From: Myxococcales bacterium
GTDB lineage: Bacteria > Myxococcota_A > Bradymonadia > UBA7976 > UBA1532
Assembly (NCBI GenBank): GCA_020633465.1
Contig: JACKDN010000017.1
Coordinates: 140,911-204,910, forward strand
Reading direction: 5' to 3'
Length of the DNA stretch: 64,000 bases
Shown: one piece after another, positions 24,950-34,090 of the stretch
Numbering within the stretch: the first letter of the stretch is position 1
Layout: the number at the start of each line of letters is the position of its first letter
The notes under the pieces: generated by a model
What the model was told of the DNA's origin: nothing
Databases searched by the model: none
The model's input: the letters and a program-made list of their open reading frames with translations, nothing else
Program-made: the position numbers and the translations under genes

Positions 24950-27103
24950 ATGCGAAGCGCACAGTCTCTGCCGAACCTCGCCTTCGGGCTCGCCGCGCTG
25001 GTCCTCGTCGGCTGCGTCGACGTGCCCACCGAGCCCGACACCCCCACCGCCGAGACGCTGCGGTTCGACGCCTTCAAGGGCGACGCGCCGGCGCCCGCCA
25101 CCGAGGTCGTGCCCACCGTGCTGGGCGACGTCGACGGCAGCGGGCCGGTGCTCGAGCTGATCGTGACCGACGTGTGGGGGCGCCTGCCCGACCGCGAGAG
25201 CGTCGTGACCATCAGCCACGAGTACGGCCACAAGGTCGAGCTGACCGGCTACCTCGAGCCGCTGCTGGTGCGGCTCGACCGGCCGGGGCGCTACACGCTG
25301 CACGCGCAGGTGCCCGATCATCTGCCCGAGACGATGCACTTCGAGGTGACCGCCGGCGGCGAGATCCCCGTGCCGGCCGATCAGGTGACGCACTGGGCCT
25401 TCGGCAAGGACCTGCGCACCGTCGAGGGGCGCGACACGGGCATCTACGGCCTCTACATCGGCCTCGAGCACCGCTTCTACGCGGCCAGCGGGCCGCCCCC
25501 CCGGCGCGGCAACAGCATCGAGCTGTTCCACGACGGCGCGACGGCCTTCGGCGCGATGGCCGACGATCTCGACCAGGCCCGGGAGCGCGTCCACCTGTCG
25601 TTCTGGCTGATGAAGGCCCTGTTCGAGCTGCGGCGCAGCGACGACCTGAGCCTGAGCGCCGACGCGCGCCGGGCGAACACCATCATCGAGACGCTGCGCC
25701 GCCTGCCGGGCGTGAAGCGCGTGCTGCTCAACGAGTTCTGGGGCCGCAGCGACACGATCAACGACGTCGGCGTGCTCGACGACGAGATCCAGAAGCACGC
25801 CGAGGACGCGGGCGACGACATCGAGGTGGTGCTGCAGGCCAACGAGACCGAGGTGCCGTACTACGACACCATCCCGGTCACCGACGGTGAGTGGTCGTAC
25901 GTCGAGCGCCTGCTGAACGTGTACCCCGAGTGGGCGGATCGCACCTTCCTCAACGAAGAGACCATCACGCCTTCGGTCTACGACCGCGAGCTGAAGTGGA
26001 CCGACCTGCAGGTGGGCAGCTGGCACCAGAAGTTCGTCACCGTGGACGGCCGCGTCGGCTTCCTCGGCGGCATGAACATGAACTGGGCCGACTGGGATCG
26101 CCCCGAGCACGACGTGCACGATCCGCTGCGCGCGCCCTTCGAGCTGTCGTCGGCGGATCGGCGGGACATCGCTGCGCTGAAGGAGCCGGCGCCGATCAAC
26201 CCGCGCAAGGACTACATGGCGCGCATCGAGGGGCCGCTGGTGGACGACGTCGAGGCGCTGTTCCAGAAGCGGTGGGACCTGGCGATCATGCGCAACCACC
26301 ACTACGCGCAGAACGTGACGCCCTTCGATCGCGATCCGCCCCTCGACCTGCGGGGCGACGTGCCCGGCGTCGAGGCGCAGCTGACGGTGACGACGCCGAT
26401 GCCCTTCTGGGAGCACAGCATCCTCGAGAGCATGCGGCGGGCGATCGAGAGCGCCGAGGACTTCATCTACATCGAAGACCAGTACTTCCGGATGCCCATC
26501 CTGAACACGGTCATCGAGCGGCGGATGCGCGAGGTGCCCGACCTCAAGCTGATCGTGATCACCAAGCCGGTGGGCTATTGGGATCCGGGCCGCAAGTGGA
26601 CGGCGCTGGCCAACACGCAGTTCGTGAAGAAGTTCCCCGACCGGTATCTGCTGCTGACGCTCACCGCGCACGCGCTGGTGAACGACGGGCGGGGCAACGT
26701 CGAGGCGCGCTTCGCCCCGGTGGACATCCACTCGAAGATGCTGATCGTCGACGACCGCCTGATGTCGGTCGGCTCGTGCAACAAGAACAACCGCGGGCTG
26801 ATCTACGAGGGCGAGGCCAACCTGATGATCCACGATCCCGACTTCGTGCGGGCGCAGCGCCAGCGCATCTTCGGGCGGCTGGTGGGCGATCGTCTGTGGG
26901 ATCGGGTGGTCGACCCCGACGAGGCCTTCGACGTCTTCACGCAGCTCGCCCTGCGCAACCAGCAGGTGCAGATGTGGTGGGACGACGAGGACTTCGAGGT
27001 GCCGGCCAACCGGGTGACGCCCGAGCGCGTGCCCGAGGGCCTGATCTTCCCGCTCGAGGTGCCGGACAGCTGGTGGTTCGACGTCGGGCCCGACTTCTCC
27101 TGA
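24950..27103 (+). CDS. phospholipase-D-like lipoprotein with two HKD motifs
   Basis: This is a 717-residue exported lipoprotein (signal and lipobox LAALVLVGC) with an N-terminal beta domain of about 160 residues and a PLD catalytic region. Both HKD motifs are complete: WHQKFVTVD followed by GGMNMN near residue 360, and HSKMLIVDD followed by SCNKNN near 594. It would act outside the cytoplasm on phospholipids or another phosphodiester. Regulation is not apparent. AGGGAGG precedes ATG 24950. The N-terminal domain may bind a partner or a lipid surface. It stands alone. Confidence 0.88.
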   Translation: MRSAQSLPNLAFGLAALVLVGCVDVPTEPDTPTAETLRFDAFKGDAPAPATEVVPTVLGDVDGSGPVLELIVTDVWGRLPDRESVVTISHEYGHKVELTGYLEPLLVRLDRPGRYTLHAQVPDHLPETMHFEVTAGGEIPVPADQVTHWAFGKDLRTVEGRDTGIYGLYIGLEHRFYAASGPPPRRGNSIELFHDGATAFGAMADDLDQARERVHLSFWLMKALFELRRSDDLSLSADARRANTIIETLRRLPGVKRVLLNEFWGRSDTINDVGVLDDEIQKHAEDAGDDIEVVLQANETEVPYYDTIPVTDGEWSYVERLLNVYPEWADRTFLNEETITPSVYDRELKWTDLQVGSWHQKFVTVDGRVGFLGGMNMNWADWDRPEHDVHDPLRAPFELSSADRRDIAALKEPAPINPRKDYMARIEGPLVDDVEALFQKRWDLAIMRNHHYAQNVTPFDRDPPLDLRGDVPGVEAQLTVTTPMPFWEHSILESMRRAIESAEDFIYIEDQYFRMPILNTVIERRMREVPDLKLIVITKPVGYWDPGRKWTALANTQFVKKFPDRYLLLTLTAHALVNDGRGNVEARFAPVDIHSKMLIVDDRLMSVGSCNKNNRGLIYEGEANLMIHDPDFVRAQRQRIFGRLVGDRLWDRVVDPDEAFDVFTQLALRNQQVQMWWDDEDFEVPANRVTPERVPEGLIFPLEVPDSWWFDVGPDFS

Positions 27104-27167
27104 TGGGCGGCCGGCGCGCCCCATGACGGCGCGAGGCTCGGGGCAGGCGTGCTAACCTCGGCCGCCG

Positions 27168-29348
27168 ATGACCCTGATGGCCTGCTTTCCGTGCGACCTG
27201 CTGTACGAGGTCGCCGACACGCCGGCGGCGGCCGGCCCCCGCTGCCCTCGCTGCGGCCGCGCCCTGCGCGCCCACACGCCGCAGGAGATCTTCGACCTCT
27301 CGGACGATGACCTGACCCGCCCCATCGCGGCGCCGCGAGGCGCCGACGACCTCACCCGCCCGCAGCGGACGCACGATCTGCCCGCGGCCGAGGCCGGCGC
27401 GGCCGGCTTCGAGGCCGACGACACCCGCGTGGTCGGCGGGCTGCGCGACATCGTGAAGCGGCTGCACGCCGAGCAGGCGCCGGATCGGGCGGTGGTGTCG
27501 GCCGAGGCGGTGCGCGCGGCCTTCGGGCGCCGCACGCCCACGCGCGTGGTCGACGCGACGCCCCTCGACGCGCCCCTGGCCGATCCAGGGCCCACGCGGA
27601 TCGAGGACGCCGACTTCGACGCGGTGGCGCCGACGCGCGTCGGCGACGAGCCCGGCGCGCCGGAGGCGGTGACCGAGGTGGCGGCCGCCCGGCCGGACGC
27701 CGTCGACGATGCCGAGATGCCCACGGCCATCGCTGCGGTGGGGCGGGCCGAGGACGAGGGCGCCGCCGGCGGCGTGGCCGGGGGGGCGGGCGAGGTCGCG
27801 ATGCCCACGGCCGTCGCGACCGCGGGATCGGACGAGGACGACAGGCCGACGCAGGTCGGGGCCGTGGCGCCGGCCGAGGACGCGCGGCCGACGGCCGTCG
27901 CGGCGGTGGCGACGGTGTCGCCGACCGAGGACGACGTGCCCACCGCCATCGTGGCGGTGGGCGAGGGGGGACGGCGGGCCGCGGCCTCACGGCCGCCGCC
28001 GGTGCCGGACACCGACGACGACCTGCCCACTCGCCGGGCGCGGGTGCGGTCGACCCACGAGCCGGATCGAGCGGCGCGCGGGCGATCCGCGCAGGTGCGC
28101 GAGGACGACACGCGGCCGCGCCCGGCGGCCGGTCGCCCCCGCCCCCAGCGCCGCCGACGCGACCCCCGGCCCCACCTGGGTGGCGCTGGGCGCGGGCGCG
28201 TCGGCGCGACCGCGCGCGCTCACCTCCCGCCGCCGCCGCCCGCGCCGGGCAGCGGCCGCCGCCGCCCGCGCCGGGGCAGCGGCCGCCGCCGCCCGCGCCG
28301 GCAGCAGCCGCCGCCGCCGCCCGCGCCGGGCGACGCGGCGCTCGAGGCCGACTACCAGGCGGGGCCGTACGCCAGCTGGTTCGACGCCCGGCCCTCGCGG
28401 GTGGCCGAGCCCACCGACGCCATCGCCGGCATCATCCAGCAGGAGCAGGGGCGCGATCGGGGCACCCGCATCACCCCCCGTCTGGGCGGCGGGCGCCCAC
28501 GCGGCCGGTGGCGCCTGCTGGTCGGCGCCGGCCTGTTGGCGCTGTTGGCCGTGGGGGCCCTGGGGCTGGTGTGGTGGCAGCGCGACGCGCCGACCGGCCG
28601 ACGCCCGGCGGCCGGCCCGGCCGAGCCGGAGGCGCCGACGACCTCGCCCCTCGAGCAGGGCCTGGCCGAGACGCAAGCGCGGCTGCCGGTGGCGGTGGCG
28701 GCCGATCCCGTCGACGCCAGCACCTACCTGGTCGCGGGGCCGGAGGGGGTGCGATCCACGGCCGGCCCGGTGCCGGGCCTGACCACCGCGCGCGTGCCCG
28801 ACACGCTGGTGACCGTCGACGATCAGGGCGCGTGGATTCCGGGGCTGGTCGAGGCGCTGACCCGCGCCGTCGACACGCCGCGGTTGTTGACGCTGGCCCT
28901 CGACGCCGGCACCGACGCGCGCAGCGTCGCCCGCTTCGCCCGCAGCGGGCGGCGGGCCGGGTTCGAGCGCTTCGCCCTGGTGGTTCAGCCGCCCGGGGCG
29001 GCCGGCGCCCGGGGCAGCCTCGAGTTCGAGGTGCCCGGGCCGGCGCGGCCCAGCGCGGGCATCGCGGTCGTGCGCGTCGGGCGGCTGGGGGTCCACGCGA
29101 GCGTCGAGGGGCGCGACGGCCGCAAGCTGGACGAGGGCGACATGGTGGTGCGCCGGGGCGGGCGGCTGGATCGCGAGGGCCTCGACCGCCTGCTGACCCG
29201 GCTGACCGGCGCGCACCCTCTGGTGCGCGTGGCCCTGCTGCACGCCAACGGGGATCTGCCGCTGCCCGAGCTGGTCGACGTGATCAGCGTGCTGCGCACG
29301 GCGGGGGACGCCGATCGCTACCCGACGGTGTGGCTGGCGGTGCACTGA
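27168..29348 (+). CDS. zinc-ribbon, single-TM protein with an ExbD/TolR-like C-terminus
   Basis: This is a 726-residue protein. The N-terminus has a CFPC...CPRC zinc ribbon. A long acidic region with repeated PTRV/PTAIxAV units follows, then a Pro-rich linker (28130-28340), a transmembrane helix (WRLLVGAGLLALLAVGALGLV, about residue 450) and a periplasmic domain. That domain ends LPLPELVDVISVLRTAG, which resembles ExbD/TolR. The linker appears to change frame twice: PTWVALGAGAS is readable only in the +1 frame around 28180. So the true linker sequence probably differs from the translation here. The family is not recognised as a whole; similar modular proteins occur in myxobacteria. Confidence 0.65.
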   Translation: MTLMACFPCDLLYEVADTPAAAGPRCPRCGRALRAHTPQEIFDLSDDDLTRPIAAPRGADDLTRPQRTHDLPAAEAGAAGFEADDTRVVGGLRDIVKRLHAEQAPDRAVVSAEAVRAAFGRRTPTRVVDATPLDAPLADPGPTRIEDADFDAVAPTRVGDEPGAPEAVTEVAAARPDAVDDAEMPTAIAAVGRAEDEGAAGGVAGGAGEVAMPTAVATAGSDEDDRPTQVGAVAPAEDARPTAVAAVATVSPTEDDVPTAIVAVGEGGRRAAASRPPPVPDTDDDLPTRRARVRSTHEPDRAARGRSAQVREDDTRPRPAAGRPRPQRRRRDPRPHLGGAGRGRVGATARAHLPPPPPAPGSGRRRPRRGSGRRRPRRQQPPPPPAPGDAALEADYQAGPYASWFDARPSRVAEPTDAIAGIIQQEQGRDRGTRITPRLGGGRPRGRWRLLVGAGLLALLAVGALGLVWWQRDAPTGRRPAAGPAEPEAPTTSPLEQGLAETQARLPVAVAADPVDASTYLVAGPEGVRSTAGPVPGLTTARVPDTLVTVDDQGAWIPGLVEALTRAVDTPRLLTLALDAGTDARSVARFARSGRRAGFERFALVVQPPGAAGARGSLEFEVPGPARPSAGIAVVRVGRLGVHASVEGRDGRKLDEGDMVVRRGGRLDREGLDRLLTRLTGAHPLVRVALLHANGDLPLPELVDVISVLRTAGDADRYPTVWLAVH
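28225..28335 (+). repeat. proline-rich coding repeat with G-run length variation
   Basis: Four near-identical units of CCGCCGCCGCCCGCGCCGG are joined by CAGCGG or CAGCAG. The G run at the joints varies (three, four, then two), so the translated frame flips between PPPPAPG and RRRPRR before returning. The unit encodes PPPPAPGQR when the run is four. This marks a slippage-prone or miscalled tract within the coding sequence. Confidence 0.7.
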
Positions 29349-29429
29349 TCCGAGGTCTCGCCGACACGGCGCGCAAAGCCCGGCGTGCGGCGCCGTCCCC
29401 CTGGCGAGGCCGGTGTCCGTGAGGGGGTC

Positions 29430-30041
29430 ATGCGCGAAGGTCCATCGCTCGCAACCCTGGGTCGGGTCGCGCCCACCCTGTGTCTGGTCGGGCTGCTCGG
29501 CGGCGCCGCGGGGGCCGCGCCGCCCGACGCCGAGGCGCTCTTCGTCGACCGGGACTACCTGACCGCGGCGGCCGTGTTCGAGGCGCGCTACGCCGCCGAC
29601 GGCGAGCCCACCACGCTGCGCTTCGCGGCGCTGTCGTGGACCGGGGCGGGCGAGGTCGAGCGCGCCGAGGGCGCGTGGCGTCGCCTGCTGGCCCTGCGGC
29701 CGCGGGGGCCGCTGGCCGCCGAAGCCCGCGCCGCGCTGGCGCGGCTCCGCGCCGACCACTACGGCGAGATCATCGTGCGCTGCACGCCGGGCGAGGCGCG
29801 GGTCGAGGTCATCCCGACCGCGGGCGGACGGCCCGTGCGCGGCGCCTGCCCCGGCGTGTCGGCGACGGTCCGCGCCGGTTGGCACCAGGTGACCGTCCGG
29901 GCGCCCGGGTGGAGCGCGCAGATCGAGCAGGTGCTGGTGCGCCCGGGCAGCAGCCGCGAGCTGGTGGTGACGCTGGCGCGTCCCGCGCCCGCGAGCGCGC
30001 TCGGGATCGATGCGCGCGAGGGGGCGTCGTTGGTACGGTAG
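29430..30041 (+). CDS. exported protein with a PEGA-like C-terminal domain
   Basis: This 203-residue protein has a signal peptide (PTLCLVGLLGGAAGAAPP). A helical TPR-like half follows (AEALFVDRDYLTAAAVFEARYAAD), then a beta-rich half with VRCTPGEARVEVIP and WHQVTVRAPGWSAQIEQVLV, typical of PEGA surface domains. GAGGGGG precedes ATG 29430. It probably sits in the periplasm or at the outer surface. Its role is unknown. Confidence 0.65.
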   Translation: MREGPSLATLGRVAPTLCLVGLLGGAAGAAPPDAEALFVDRDYLTAAAVFEARYAADGEPTTLRFAALSWTGAGEVERAEGAWRRLLALRPRGPLAAEARAALARLRADHYGEIIVRCTPGEARVEVIPTAGGRPVRGACPGVSATVRAGWHQVTVRAPGWSAQIEQVLVRPGSSRELVVTLARPAPASALGIDAREGASLVR

Positions 30042-30069
30042 CCGCGTTCCACCGGAGCGGGGCAAAGCC

Positions 30070-31362
30070 GTGGCGGTCAGTCGGAGCGTCGGTCGAGGGG
30101 CGATGGTGCTGGCGCTGCTGGCGGCGGCGGCGTGCGACGACGGCGGCGGCGGTGAGATCCCTCGAGGCGACGGCGACGTGCCCGACGCCGCGGTGGGCGA
30201 CGCCGCCCCGCGCGACGACGCGGCGCCCGACGCGGCCGTCCCGGACGCCGCGCCGCGGCTGCCGCCGCTGGTGCCGGCGCCCGACGCCTTCGCCGAGATC
30301 GAGGCCCTGGGCATCACCCGCTTCTTCGGAGAGGCCGCGCCCTCCGAGGTGAGCGAGGCCGAGGGCGGCCTGACGAACTACACCTTCGACCCCGCGGACG
30401 GCCCGGTGTGCTTCCGCGGCGATCCCTTCCGCATGGCGGTGCGCGATCGCGGCCACGGCGATCTGCTGATCTTCCTGCAGGGCGGCGGCGCGTGCTGGTC
30501 GGACTTCTGCTTCGCCATCGACTTCGCCCGCGAGGGCATGCCGCCGGTCGACATCCTCGATCCCGAGCTGCCGGCCAACCCGGTGCGCGACTGGGACGTC
30601 GCCTATCTGCCCTACTGCGACGGCTCGCTGTTCGTGGGCGAGGCCAGCTACGACGACGACGAGGACGGCGAGGTCGACCGTCAGCACGCCGGCCTGCGCA
30701 ACGTGTCGGCGGCCCTCGACGTGATCGCGCAGCGCTTCCCCGCGCCGGGGCGCATCCTGCTCGCCGGCAGCAGCGGCGGGGCCTACGGCACCATCCTCAC
30801 CACCGTGCTGGTGCGCGCGAAGTACCCGACGACGCCGCTGTACGTGTTCAGCGACTCGGGCGTCGGCATCGCGAAGGCCGCCGAGCCCACCTTCGTCGGC
30901 GACCTGCTCGCCGAGTTCGACGCGGCGCGCTACCTGCCCGCGAGCTGCGAGGACTGCGTCGGCAACGGGCACCTGACGCGCCTGATCGCCTGGCAGCTCG
31001 AGCACGACACCAACCTGCGTCTGGCCCAGTTCAGCTCGGTCAACGACTTCGTCATCGCCAACCTCTTCCTGATGATCGGCCCGGCCGGCTTCGAGCCGGC
31101 GCTGCTGGAAGAGACCGCCTGGCTGGCGGCGCGCTTCCCCGATCGCTACCGGCGCTTCATCGTGCCGGGCAAGCTGCACACCACGCTGCTGGGCGACGCG
31201 AGCGGGTTCGTCGGGCCCGAGCTGGGCGAGCGGCTGGCGGGGGTCGTCGAGCTGGGCAACATGACCGACACCGGCGCCGACGGCGTGACGGTGGGGCAGT
31301 GGCTCGAGGCCATGCTGGCCGAGGATCCGGTGGTGTGGCGGGAGATCGTCGTGACCGAGTGA
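30070..31362 (+). CDS. pectin-acetylesterase-like secreted lipoprotein (alpha/beta hydrolase)
   Basis: This is a 430-residue lipoprotein. After the lipobox ALLAAAAC comes a linker rich in DAA and DGDVPDAAV repeats, then a catalytic domain related to the PAE/Notum carboxylesterases. LLIFLQGGGACWSDFC contains the oxyanion-hole Gly run, and AGSSGGAYGTIL the nucleophile Ser. VPGKLHTTLLGD near the C-terminus probably holds the catalytic His. I chose GTG 30070 so that the signal has an arginine-bearing n-region; ATG 30103 is the alternative. It may deacetylate an extracellular polysaccharide or lipidated protein. Confidence 0.75.
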   Translation: MAVSRSVGRGAMVLALLAAAACDDGGGGEIPRGDGDVPDAAVGDAAPRDDAAPDAAVPDAAPRLPPLVPAPDAFAEIEALGITRFFGEAAPSEVSEAEGGLTNYTFDPADGPVCFRGDPFRMAVRDRGHGDLLIFLQGGGACWSDFCFAIDFAREGMPPVDILDPELPANPVRDWDVAYLPYCDGSLFVGEASYDDDEDGEVDRQHAGLRNVSAALDVIAQRFPAPGRILLAGSSGGAYGTILTTVLVRAKYPTTPLYVFSDSGVGIAKAAEPTFVGDLLAEFDAARYLPASCEDCVGNGHLTRLIAWQLEHDTNLRLAQFSSVNDFVIANLFLMIGPAGFEPALLEETAWLAARFPDRYRRFIVPGKLHTTLLGDASGFVGPELGERLAGVVELGNMTDTGADGVTVGQWLEAMLAEDPVVWREIVVTE

Positions 31363-31396
31363 GCCCGGTGGGCGGGCGGTGCGGTCAGATGAGCCG

Positions 31397-32980
31397 TCAG
31401 ATGAACTTCATCGTGCCCAGGCGCCGGCCGTGCTCGAGCACCCGGCGCAGCACGCGGCGCCGCTCGGGCAGGCTGTCGTGGTGGGCCAGCCCCATGCGCC
31501 GCATCCACTCGATGAGCTCGGGCTGGCCGTTGTCGGCGCGCAGCGCGTGCGCCAGCGCGGCCATCGGCACCTCGATGGGCGCCAGGGCGGGCGGCAGCGG
31601 CCGGTCGGCGCCCCGCACGTAGTCGAGCGTCAGGGCGGCGCCCAGATCGCCCGCCAGCCGCGCGCGCTCGTTCACGTGGGGCAGCCCGAAGATGTTGCTC
31701 ACCAGCGACGGCACCGACGAGTGCTCGACCACGTCGTCGAGCACGAAGCCGCGCTTCACCAGCGGCCCGATCAAGAGGCCCGGCACGCGGAAGCCCAGGT
31801 GCGCGAAGCCCTCGTCCGCGCGCGTCTCGCCCTGCGCCAGCGGCGGCGCGACGTGATCGAAGAACCCGCCGTGCTCGTCGTAGAACACCACCATCAGGCA
31901 GCGGTTCCACTGCGGCGACTGGCGCATCGCCTCGTAGACCGTGTGCAGGAACGCCTGCCCCATGCGCACGTCCGACGGCGGGTGGTCGTCGTTGACGAAG
32001 AACGCGGGCTCGACGATCGACACGTTGGGCAGCGTGCCCATACGGGCCTGCTCGAAGAAGACGTCGGCCTTCTGGCCCAGGTCCTGTCGGTGCCGGTTGA
32101 TGAGCGCCGTGAAGTACAGGTTCGAGAAGTAGCTCGACCAGGTGCCGCCGGCGGCCGCCAGCGCCTCGTAGGGCGTCGGCGAGTCCACCGTGTGGTTGTT
32201 GCTCAGCGCGCCCTCGCTGGTGGCGCAGTGGCTGAAGAAGCGGTTGGGCCAGGTGGGGCCGAGCACGCCGCAGTGCCAGCGCTGGCACAGCGTGTACTCG
32301 TCGGCCAGGGCGTAGGACACCGGCAGATCGTCGCGGGTGTAATAGCCCATCACGTCGGCCAGCTCGTCGGGCGTCGCGTTCGGGTGGCTGCGGTGCTGCG
32401 ACGCGACGAAGCCGTCGTTGGCGCCCTCGTTGAAGGCGCGCATGCAGGACGAGTGGCCGTGCGGCGGATCGGGCTCGATGACGTAGCGCCCGCCCAGGTG
32501 GTGGATGGGCACCGGCTGGCCATCGGGCCCCGGGTTGCTCATCCCCTCGCGCAGGCCCTCGATGTCGTCGCGACCTTCGACCAGGCTGAGCGCGCCGAAC
32601 ACGTGGTCGAACGACCGGTTCTCCATCTGCACGATGACCAGCGTGTCGATGTAGTCGAACGGGTGGCTGCCGTCCCCGCGCACCGGCTGCAGATCGGGCG
32701 GCGGCGCGCTCGCGTCGGGCTGGGGCGGCGCGGCGTCGGCGGGCACGCCGGCGTCGGGATCGGGGCCCGGCGCGCCGCCCATGCCGCCCATGCCGCCGCC
32801 GCCGCCCATGCCGCCGCCGCCGTCGAGGCCGCCCATCAGGGGCTGCGCGTCGCCGTCGTCGTCGCAGCCGCTCACGTAGCCGCCCAGCGCGACGCCGCCC
32901 GCGGCCAACCCCAACCGCCGCAACGCTTCGCGGCGATCCGTCCCGGTCTTCGAGGTGCGCTTCTTCATGGCGCGCATCAT
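31397..32980 (-). CDS. phosphoesterase family protein (acid phosphatase/phospholipase C type), Tat-like signal
   Basis: This is a 527-residue exported enzyme of the AcpA/non-haemolytic PLC superfamily. The N-terminus TDRREALRRLGLAAGG resembles a twin-arginine signal ending in a lipobox-like YVSGC, which fits the tatBC genes in this window. A GGMGGGGG linker follows. Catalytic motifs VIVQMENRSFDHVFG and VVFYDEHGGFFDHV are the family hallmarks for metal binding and the nucleophile region. I start at ATG 32980; ATG 32968 is an alternative. It is convergent with the esterase gene. The substrate is probably a phosphomonoester or phospholipid. Confidence 0.85.
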   Translation of the reverse strand: MMRAMKKRTSKTGTDRREALRRLGLAAGGVALGGYVSGCDDDGDAQPLMGGLDGGGGMGGGGGMGGMGGAPGPDPDAGVPADAAPPQPDASAPPPDLQPVRGDGSHPFDYIDTLVIVQMENRSFDHVFGALSLVEGRDDIEGLREGMSNPGPDGQPVPIHHLGGRYVIEPDPPHGHSSCMRAFNEGANDGFVASQHRSHPNATPDELADVMGYYTRDDLPVSYALADEYTLCQRWHCGVLGPTWPNRFFSHCATSEGALSNNHTVDSPTPYEALAAAGGTWSSYFSNLYFTALINRHRQDLGQKADVFFEQARMGTLPNVSIVEPAFFVNDDHPPSDVRMGQAFLHTVYEAMRQSPQWNRCLMVVFYDEHGGFFDHVAPPLAQGETRADEGFAHLGFRVPGLLIGPLVKRGFVLDDVVEHSSVPSLVSNIFGLPHVNERARLAGDLGAALTLDYVRGADRPLPPALAPIEVPMAALAHALRADNGQPELIEWMRRMGLAHHDSLPERRRVLRRVLEHGRRLGTMKFI

Positions 32981-33059
32981 AGCGCCTGCCGCGCGCCGAG
33001 GGGGAGCGTCGTGCCGCGCGACGCTTGCCTGGACGCGTCCGCGGGCGCAGCATGGGCCC

Positions 33060-33563
33060 ATGGCCGAGCGGACCGAGACCGAAGACTTCACCCGCGGCGC
33101 GCACGAGCGCGACGAGCAGGACACCCACAAGGACAGCGACAAGCAGAAGGAGGAGGCCCCGCCCACCGACTTCCGGCAGCGCGCCGAGCAGCTGGGGTAC
33201 TACCGCATCCTCGCCGAGGCGGGCGGCCGCTTCGCCGACGCCCTCGAGAAGATCGGCCTGCCGATCGCCGACGCCTTCCGCGACGCCGTGAAGGGCTTCC
33301 GCCTCGACACCAGCGGCCGCTTCGAGCTCACCCTCGCCCAGCCGGTGCACGTCTCGACCGCGGACGGCGCGCGCCTCACCTTCGGGCAGTACGTGAAGGG
33401 CACCCTGGGCGACGACCGCCTCGAGCAGCTCGAGGGCGTGCAGGTCGAGAGCGCCGAGGTCAACGGGGCCGTGGACCGCCTGGTGGTGGACGGGGACGAG
33501 CTGGACGTGTCCACCGGCACCACCGGCACCCTCGAGATCCCCCTCAAGGCGCTCCAGGCGTAG
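33060..33563 (+). CDS. hypothetical cytosolic protein
   Basis: This is a 167-residue acidic protein of unknown family. The first 45 residues are charged and probably disordered (EDFTRGAHERDEQDTHKD). The central part is helical (EQLGYYRILAEAGGRFADAL) and the C-terminus is a beta-rich half (FELTLAQPVHVSTADG). There is no signal peptide or cysteine. The gene ends within the 3' end of the convergent outer-membrane protein gene (20-base overlap). Only composition and layout can be described. Confidence 0.55.
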   Translation: MAERTETEDFTRGAHERDEQDTHKDSDKQKEEAPPTDFRQRAEQLGYYRILAEAGGRFADALEKIGLPIADAFRDAVKGFRLDTSGRFELTLAQPVHVSTADGARLTFGQYVKGTLGDDRLEQLEGVQVESAEVNGAVDRLVVDGDELDVSTGTTGTLEIPLKALQA

Positions 33564-34089
33564 GCGCCGCGGGCACCGCCGGCTCGTCGAGCGCCCCGAC
33601 CACCGACAGGCCCGCGAAGGGCAGGTAGATGTCCTGCTGGTTCAGCCGCGTGTAGGCCGCGCCGGCCCGCAGCTCCAACCCCATCGGGTGCCCCCAGGCC
33701 CGAAACAGCCACGCGGTGGCGCCCACGTCGCCGCCCACCTGCACGCTCCACTGGTGCAGGTTCGTCAGCGCGCCGCGCGGCCAGCCGTCGGCCCGGAAGA
33801 CGCCGCCGGTGGCCTCGGCCAGCAGGTCGACGGTCGGCGTCAGCGGCAGCCGCCCGCCCAGCACCGCGACCACCTCGGTCCGCTGCGTGATCAGCAGCCG
33901 CTCGGGGTTGTTGTCGTTGACGCCGCCGCCCCACGCCGCGCGCAGGCCGACGTGCGCGCCCTCGAACACCGCGTAGCGCAGGTCGAGATCGACGCCGAAC
34001 AGGGTGGGGGTGTCGTCGCTCGGCTGGTCCACCCGCAGGCCGCCGCCGAAGATCAGCGTGGCCACGGTCGCCAGCGCGGCGGCGGGCAT
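33544..34089 (-). CDS. small outer-membrane beta-barrel-like protein
   Basis: This 181-residue exported protein has a short hydrophobic start (MPAAALATVATLIFGGG) and amphipathic strands (FGVDLDLRYAVFEGAHVGLRA, WSVQVGGDVGATAWLFRAWG, LELRAGAAYTRLNQQDIYLP), consistent with an eight-stranded barrel. It follows the biotin carrier gene after one base, so it is probably cotranscribed with the carboxylase subunits, which is an odd pairing. No family name can be given. Confidence 0.55.
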   Translation of the reverse strand: MPAAALATVATLIFGGGLRVDQPSDDTPTLFGVDLDLRYAVFEGAHVGLRAAWGGGVNDNNPERLLITQRTEVVAVLGGRLPLTPTVDLLAEATGGVFRADGWPRGALTNLHQWSVQVGGDVGATAWLFRAWGHPMGLELRAGAAYTRLNQQDIYLPFAGLSVVGALDEPAVPAAPTPGAP

Positions 34090-34090
34090 C

